The notes under the pieces are model-generated. The model did no database searches, was not told where the DNA came from, and worked only from the letters and a program-made list of their open reading frames with translations. A program made the position numbers and the translations under genes. Shown in pieces: positions 60,842 through 64,000 of a stretch of 64,000 bases of DNA. The first letter of the stretch is position 1. Every line of letters starts with the position of its first letter. This DNA is from Yersinia thracica (GTDB lineage Bacteria; Pseudomonadota; Gammaproteobacteria; Enterobacterales; Enterobacteriaceae), in contig NZ_CABHXX010000002.1 of assembly GCF_902170565.1 (NCBI RefSeq), positions 1 through 64,000 of the forward strand. The letters run 5' to 3'.

Positions 60842-61720
60842 ATGAAGTACTTACCTATTAGTTTGGCGGTAGCTGCTCTACTGTCAAGTCCGCTGGCAAT
60901 GGCGAAAACGGTCGAGGCCGTCGCCAGTTTTTCTATTTTAGGTGATATCGTCAAACAGGTTGGGGGCGACCATGTCAATGTGGTGACCTTAGTTGGCCCG
61001 AATGGGGACCCCCATGGTTTTGAACCCACACCGAAAAATAGCAAGCAATTGTCCAAAGCCGATGTGGTGTTCGTCAGTGGGTTAGGGCTGGAGGGCTGGT
61101 TGGAGCGGCTGATCACCGCCTCCGGTTATAAAGGGCAAGTCGTCATTGCATCAACCGGGGTTGATACTCGCAAGATGGATGAAGAGGGCAAAATGGTGAC
61201 CGACCCTCATGCCTGGAACAGTATGGCGAATGGTATTAAATATGCTAATAACGTAATGAATGCATTGATTGTCGCCGATCCTGAAGATGCAGATTATTTC
61301 CGTAAGCGCGGGGGGGAATATATTCAACAACTGGAGAAATTGGATGCTTATGCCAAGGCGCAGTTTGCCGCGATCCCTGCTGGGCAGCGCCAGGTTCTAA
61401 CCAGCCATGATGCATTTGGTTATTTTAGTCAGGAATATGGGGTTAACTTCTTATCACCTGTTGGTTTCTCTACTGAGTCTGAAGCCAGTGCCAGTGGGGT
61501 TGCTGCGCTGATTAACCAAATCAAAAAAGAGAAAATAAAAACCTATTTTATTGAAAACCAAACTGACCCACGGCTGGTAAAACAGATTGCTGAAGCCAGT
61601 GGAGCACAAGCTGGCGGAGAGCTTTATCCAGAGGCATTATCTGTAGCCGACGGTCCAGCAGCGACTTACACACAAGCCTTTAAACACAATGTGGACACTA
61701 TTGTGGGTAGCATGAAGTAG
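60842..61720 (+). CDS. Zinc-type ABC transporter periplasmic binding protein
   Basis: A 292-residue cluster A-I binding protein. Signal peptide 1-21 (MKYLPISLAVAALLSSPLAMA). Metal ligands expected from the family are His58 (PHGFEPTP), His123 (DPHAWNS), His189 (TSHDAFGYF) and an acid near 264-270 (YPEALSVAD). The loop between ligands one and two is short (about 108-121) and has no histidine-rich insert, unlike ZnuA and more like AztC-type proteins. It is the last gene of the operon. Zinc specificity is inferred from the Zur-like operator and neighbours. Confidence 0.9.
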   Translation: MKYLPISLAVAALLSSPLAMAKTVEAVASFSILGDIVKQVGGDHVNVVTLVGPNGDPHGFEPTPKNSKQLSKADVVFVSGLGLEGWLERLITASGYKGQVVIASTGVDTRKMDEEGKMVTDPHAWNSMANGIKYANNVMNALIVADPEDADYFRKRGGEYIQQLEKLDAYAKAQFAAIPAGQRQVLTSHDAFGYFSQEYGVNFLSPVGFSTESEASASGVAALINQIKKEKIKTYFIENQTDPRLVKQIAEASGAQAGGELYPEALSVADGPAATYTQAFKHNVDTIVGSMK

Positions 61721-61791
61721 CTATCAGCAGTAAATTTCTCAGCCCCAAAGGAAACTAAGGGGCTGAATTATCAATCCTTTATGACAAATAG

Positions 61792-61823
61792 AAAAGCCCC
61801 GTTGAGCAGCAACGGGGCTTTTT
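61792..61823. terminator. Bidirectional terminator between the zinc operon and rpmJ2
   Basis: AAAAGCCCCGTT (61792-61803) pairs with AACGGGGCTTTT (61811-61822), with T-runs on both strands, between converging genes. Confidence 0.9.
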
Positions 61824-61841
61824 ACTGCAACATATTCAACA

Positions 61842-61985
61842 TCACCGCTTTTTATGAGTACCTCCCTGAACGGCTTTAAAACGTGGATTACTTTTGCAAA
61901 TAACATACACCCGGCCGCGGCGACGGACGATTTTGCAATCGGGATGACGGTTTTTTGCCGATTTCAATGAACTCAATACTTGCAT
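61842..61985 (-). CDS. rpmJ2: Zinc-independent ribosomal protein L36 paralogue
   Basis: A 47-residue protein ([20 protein letters not shown]..., ending HKKR) matching E. coli YkgO. Standard L36 uses a CCCH zinc ribbon. This form has Cys17 and Cys35 but lacks the full ligand set (C- type), so it works without zinc. It starts 2 bases after rpmE2. It replaces the zinc form under zinc starvation, freeing the metal. Confidence 0.93.
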   Translation of the reverse strand: MQVLSSLKSAKNRHPDCKIVRRRGRVYVICKSNPRFKAVQGGTHKKR

Positions 61986-61987
61986 AA

Positions 61988-62260
61988 TTAACTCTCAGAA
62001 TTAGCTTTTTTTGGGGTCAGGAAGCTGCCGAACCGCTTATGGAAACGTGCAGTGCTGCCTTCTTTTGAAAACTCTTTTTGTTTACCGGTGTAATACGGAT
62101 GCGATGCCGAAGAGATATCCAATGTGACATAGGGATAGGTTTGTCCATCGCGTTCAATGGTTCGCGATGTGGCGATGGTTGACCCGACGGTGAAATAAGT
62201 GTCCGCACTGGTATCGTGAAAAACCACGGTCCGATAGTTAGGGTGGATGCCAGGTTTCAT
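61988..62260 (-). CDS. rpmE2: Zinc-independent ribosomal protein L31 type B
   Basis: A 90-residue L31B (YkgM-like): [20 protein letters not shown] at the start and [12 protein letters not shown] then GRF/KRFGSF-type end. It has no cysteine at all, so it cannot hold the zinc that ordinary L31 does. It is preceded by a promoter with a Zur-like operator and forms an operon with rpmJ2. Confidence 0.95.
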   Translation of the reverse strand: MKPGIHPNYRTVVFHDTSADTYFTVGSTIATSRTIERDGQTYPYVTLDISSASHPYYTGKQKEFSKEGSTARFHKRFGSFLTPKKANSES

Positions 62261-62270
62261 GAAAACTCCA

Positions 62271-62324
62271 ATTGTTATGTTATACTATAACAATAATTAT
62301 GCTCTATTCGTTTTTCAGTTTCAA
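62271..62324 (-). promoter_or_regulatory. Promoter and Zur-like operator of rpmE2-rpmJ2
   Basis: On the minus strand TTGAAA (62324-62319) and CATAAT (62301-62296) are 17 bases apart. Directly downstream, 62271-62294 is a palindrome ATTGTTATG...TATAACAAT, matching the Zur box style (GTTATANNATAAC). It covers the probable transcription start, so zinc-bound Zur would repress. Confidence 0.8.
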
Positions 62325-62337
62325 GTGCGAATAAATA

Positions 62338-62373
62338 AAAAAAGTCCGCAAACCGAAGCTTGCAGACTTTTTT
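62338..62373 (-). terminator. Terminator after the yhfT-like gene
   Basis: AAAAAAGTCCGCAA (62338-62351) pairs with TTGCAGACTTTTTT (62360-62373) with one mismatch. On the minus strand it follows the stop at 62400 and ends in T. Confidence 0.85.
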
Positions 62374-62399
62374 AAAGTGGGTGAGGCGCTGGCTTGCGA

Positions 62400-63683
62400 T
62401 TAAGCGACCACGTGTAACCCCAAAACAGCAAAAATGTTCGCCAATACCCCTACGATAATAGCCGCGATAGGGCCTGCCGCCAGTTTCATGACCGGGCGGC
62501 CACAAATTTCGTTGAGGATATACAAGCTGACGACCACAAAAATGCCGGTTCCGGGCCATATTTGATTTGCGGCATTAACCCCGCCTACCAAAAGTGCAAT
62601 TTCAAGAATTTGCGTCATGGCGGTACGAATATTATCCCCGGACATTTTTAACGATGGGAAACGGTTCATCGCCTTGCCAATTCGGCTCAGACTGGTAATT
62701 TCAACGCCCATCGCCCCGGCCCCGAGTATGCCCGCAACCACTGGGTTCGGCGCAAGATAGCCTAAGCCGAGGAACCAGTCACACCAGCCGTTGGTGCCAT
62801 ACACACCACTTATCATTGCGGTGGTAATAATCAGTGGCATGAAAGCAAGAGCTTGAACAATGGCGACAATAGCTGCTGAGGTAATTTGCCCTTTTCCGAG
62901 CAATGCCGCGGCAATTGGCTCACCGGCAATCCAATGGTAGTGGGCAGTGATGGTGATTAACGCCGCCATTGGGAGGAGATAAATCGCGTTTTTCCGAATA
63001 CGCTTAATATTGTCGTCAAACAAGCTATGTTCCATTTCTTCACCGTGGCGTTTATCACGGGAAGCAAAGAACAGTAAGCAAATCATGCCAAACAGCATCG
63101 CAATGCCTTCTGGGCTGAGTGCCACTTCATTACCGGCAATAGTGACTGGGTTAATTCTCTCAATCACAACACGGGCCAGGAAGGCGATAATAATGGTGAT
63201 TAATCCCGCTTTTTTGCCGAATTGATAACCGACGGCAATAGCAGGGAAGGCGACAAACGCATAAATTATTGGGTCACCTACTGACGCGAGGGCATCAAGG
63301 AAATTGACGGGTAAATAACTGAAACCCTTAATCAGCCCATCCAGTGCAATAGTGATTAATGCACCATAAACAGTACCAATTAATACGGCCAACTTAGTAT
63401 TATTCAGTGATACACCAATAATATCCGCTGTCAGCAAAACAATATGAATAACAATAATCCCCGTTGCCAACGTAATTGGCATGGCGAAACCGGTGATGAA
63501 CCCAATACTGATAGCAAAGGAGATACCCGCCAGCTCTTTTCGGCTCATATTGCCGTTCATAAACTCCGGCATAATAGGCCGCAATCCATCGTGATAAACC
63601 GCGATAGACTTGTTGGCAAGAAAAGTGGCATATCCTCCCATTAGAGCGAAAAGAATAATCTTAACTAAATTAAACGATTCCAT
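62400..63683 (-). CDS. YhfT-family membrane protein
   Basis: A 427-residue protein with about eleven hydrophobic segments. The N-terminal segment LANKSIAVYHDGLRPIMPE (near 23-41) closely follows the LAHRSAAVFHDGIRPILPQ of E. coli YhfT. SLSRIGKAMNRFPS and NEICGRPVMKLAAGP near the C terminus also correspond. YhfT is an uncharacterised membrane protein of a sugar/amino-acid-like operon (yhfS-yhfZ) in E. coli. The upstream gene at the window edge looks like YhfU, supporting the assignment. Substrate unknown. Confidence 0.85.
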   Translation of the reverse strand: MESFNLVKIILFALMGGYATFLANKSIAVYHDGLRPIMPEFMNGNMSRKELAGISFAISIGFITGFAMPITLATGIIVIHIVLLTADIIGVSLNNTKLAVLIGTVYGALITIALDGLIKGFSYLPVNFLDALASVGDPIIYAFVAFPAIAVGYQFGKKAGLITIIIAFLARVVIERINPVTIAGNEVALSPEGIAMLFGMICLLFFASRDKRHGEEMEHSLFDDNIKRIRKNAIYLLPMAALITITAHYHWIAGEPIAAALLGKGQITSAAIVAIVQALAFMPLIITTAMISGVYGTNGWCDWFLGLGYLAPNPVVAGILGAGAMGVEITSLSRIGKAMNRFPSLKMSGDNIRTAMTQILEIALLVGGVNAANQIWPGTGIFVVVSLYILNEICGRPVMKLAAGPIAAIIVGVLANIFAVLGLHVVA

Positions 63684-63738
63684 ATCACGACCCCATCGGG
63701 GCCAATAGGCCCCAGGCTAATGTGTTTATTATTGTTGT

Positions 63739-63868
63739 TATACCCTTCGTATTTGAAGCCGCAGGGGTGTTAGCTACACTCACGCACCCGAATCACTGAC
63801 TTGATGTAAGCTTATTGGGGTTGGTTCGCTTGCCGCTTACCTGCAACTTCAACTTTCTTGGGGATATA
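63739..63868. repeat. ERIC element between yhfU-like and yhfT-like genes
   Basis: About 130 bases beginning TATACCCTTCGTATTTGAAG and ending near GGGGATATA, matching the ERIC consensus ends and the conserved centre (CACTCACGCACCCGAATCAC). It is transcribed within an operon, so it may form a hairpin between the two cistrons and influence RNA processing. Confidence 0.85.
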
Positions 63869-63902
63869 TTAAAAAGTGATTTATCGCCAAATAGTTACAG
63901 CA

Positions 63903-64000
63903 TTATTTGTCTGCCAATAAAACGGCACATAAGGCTTTAACAGAGTTTTCAACGCGATCATTGGTAAAGCCAAATGCTTTTTTACCCTGCTCGATCAATT
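63903..64000 (-). CDS. YhfU-like (DUF2620) protein, 3' end only
   Basis: The last 31 codons, ending LIEQGKKAFGFTNDRVENSV...LLADK with TAA at 63903-63905. They line up with the C terminus of E. coli YhfU (an IAEGKVAFGLSVEHVEHAIP-like end). The 5' part is outside the window, and it is upstream of the yhfT-like gene as in E. coli. Short match, so moderate confidence. Confidence 0.6.
   Translation of the reverse strand, partial: LIEQGKKAFGFTNDRVENSVKALCAVLLADK

Noticed and set aside
62275-62559. Minus-strand frame inside the end of yhfT-like gene
   Set aside because: It overlaps the yhfT-like C terminus, its terminator and the rpmE2 promoter in another frame.

Overview
The window is a chromosomal segment of a Yersinia species, most likely of the Y. 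enterocolitica-like group. The species is not settled by the sequence. The evidence is a 67-residue protein that I recognise as YmoA, full-length ERIC elements, and an enterobacterial gene order that follows the E. coli 9-10 min region almost gene for gene (tgt-yajC-secDF ... nrdR-ribDE-nusB-thiL-pgpA-dxs-ispA-xseB-thiI ... cyoABCDE-ampG-yajG-bolA-tig-clpPX-lon-hupB-ppiD-ybaV-fadM-queC-ybaE-cof-decR-mdlAB-glnK-amtB-tesB-ybaY-atl-ffs-ymoAB). Most of the window is therefore conserved core. I saw no tRNA, rRNA, CRISPR array, transposase or integrase.

Layout. Positions 1-3749 are accessory, AT-rich DNA. A broken phage-tail-like fragment lies beside a minus-strand operon of three genes: a HAD-UbiA prenyltransferase fusion, a small SMR-type membrane protein and a GT-C-like membrane glycosyltransferase. 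This looks like a polyprenyl-phosphate-sugar pathway that modifies a surface glycan, parallel in logic to phage gtrABC cassettes but with different enzymes. It sits where queA would be expected upstream of tgt. From 3941 to 8521 are tgt, yajC, secD and secF (queuosine tRNA modification and the Sec accessory complex). An AT-rich orphan coiled-coil gene (8824-10023) interrupts the core before nrdR. From 10117 to 20927 are riboflavin, thiamine, isoprenoid and phospholipid genes, thiI, yajL and panE. Then come yajQ and yajR, the cytochrome bo3 operon (23222-28026), a Tsx/OmpK-like porin, and the murein-recycling permease ampG with yajG and bolA.

From 32687 to 41814 lie the protein quality-control genes tig, clpP, clpX, lon (with a sigma-32-type promoter), hupB and ppiD. 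From 41970 to 56756 are ybaV, fadM, queC, ybaE and cof, a cysteine-desulfhydrase-like PLP enzyme divergent from its probable regulator decR, the ABC pair mdlAB, the nitrogen genes glnK-amtB (sigma-54 promoter and an NtrC-like site), tesB, ybaY, atl and the 4.5S RNA gene ffs. ymoA-ymoB and an unknown small gene follow.

The right end holds a zinc-starvation island. A Zur-like operator and a 46-residue membrane peptide precede a translationally coupled zinc-type ABC transporter (ATPase, permease, binding protein). Converging on it are the zinc-free ribosomal protein paralogues L31B and L36B, with their own Zur-like operator. Import of zinc and release of zinc from ribosomes would thus be controlled together. 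The last genes are yhfT-like and the 3' end of a yhfU-like gene, separated by an ERIC element.

The parts most worth follow-up are the HAD-UbiA/SMR/GT-C cassette, the orphan gene at 8824, the small membrane peptide leading the zinc operon, and the 18-bp tandem repeat next to it. Function calls rest on recognising protein families by eye; no database search was possible.
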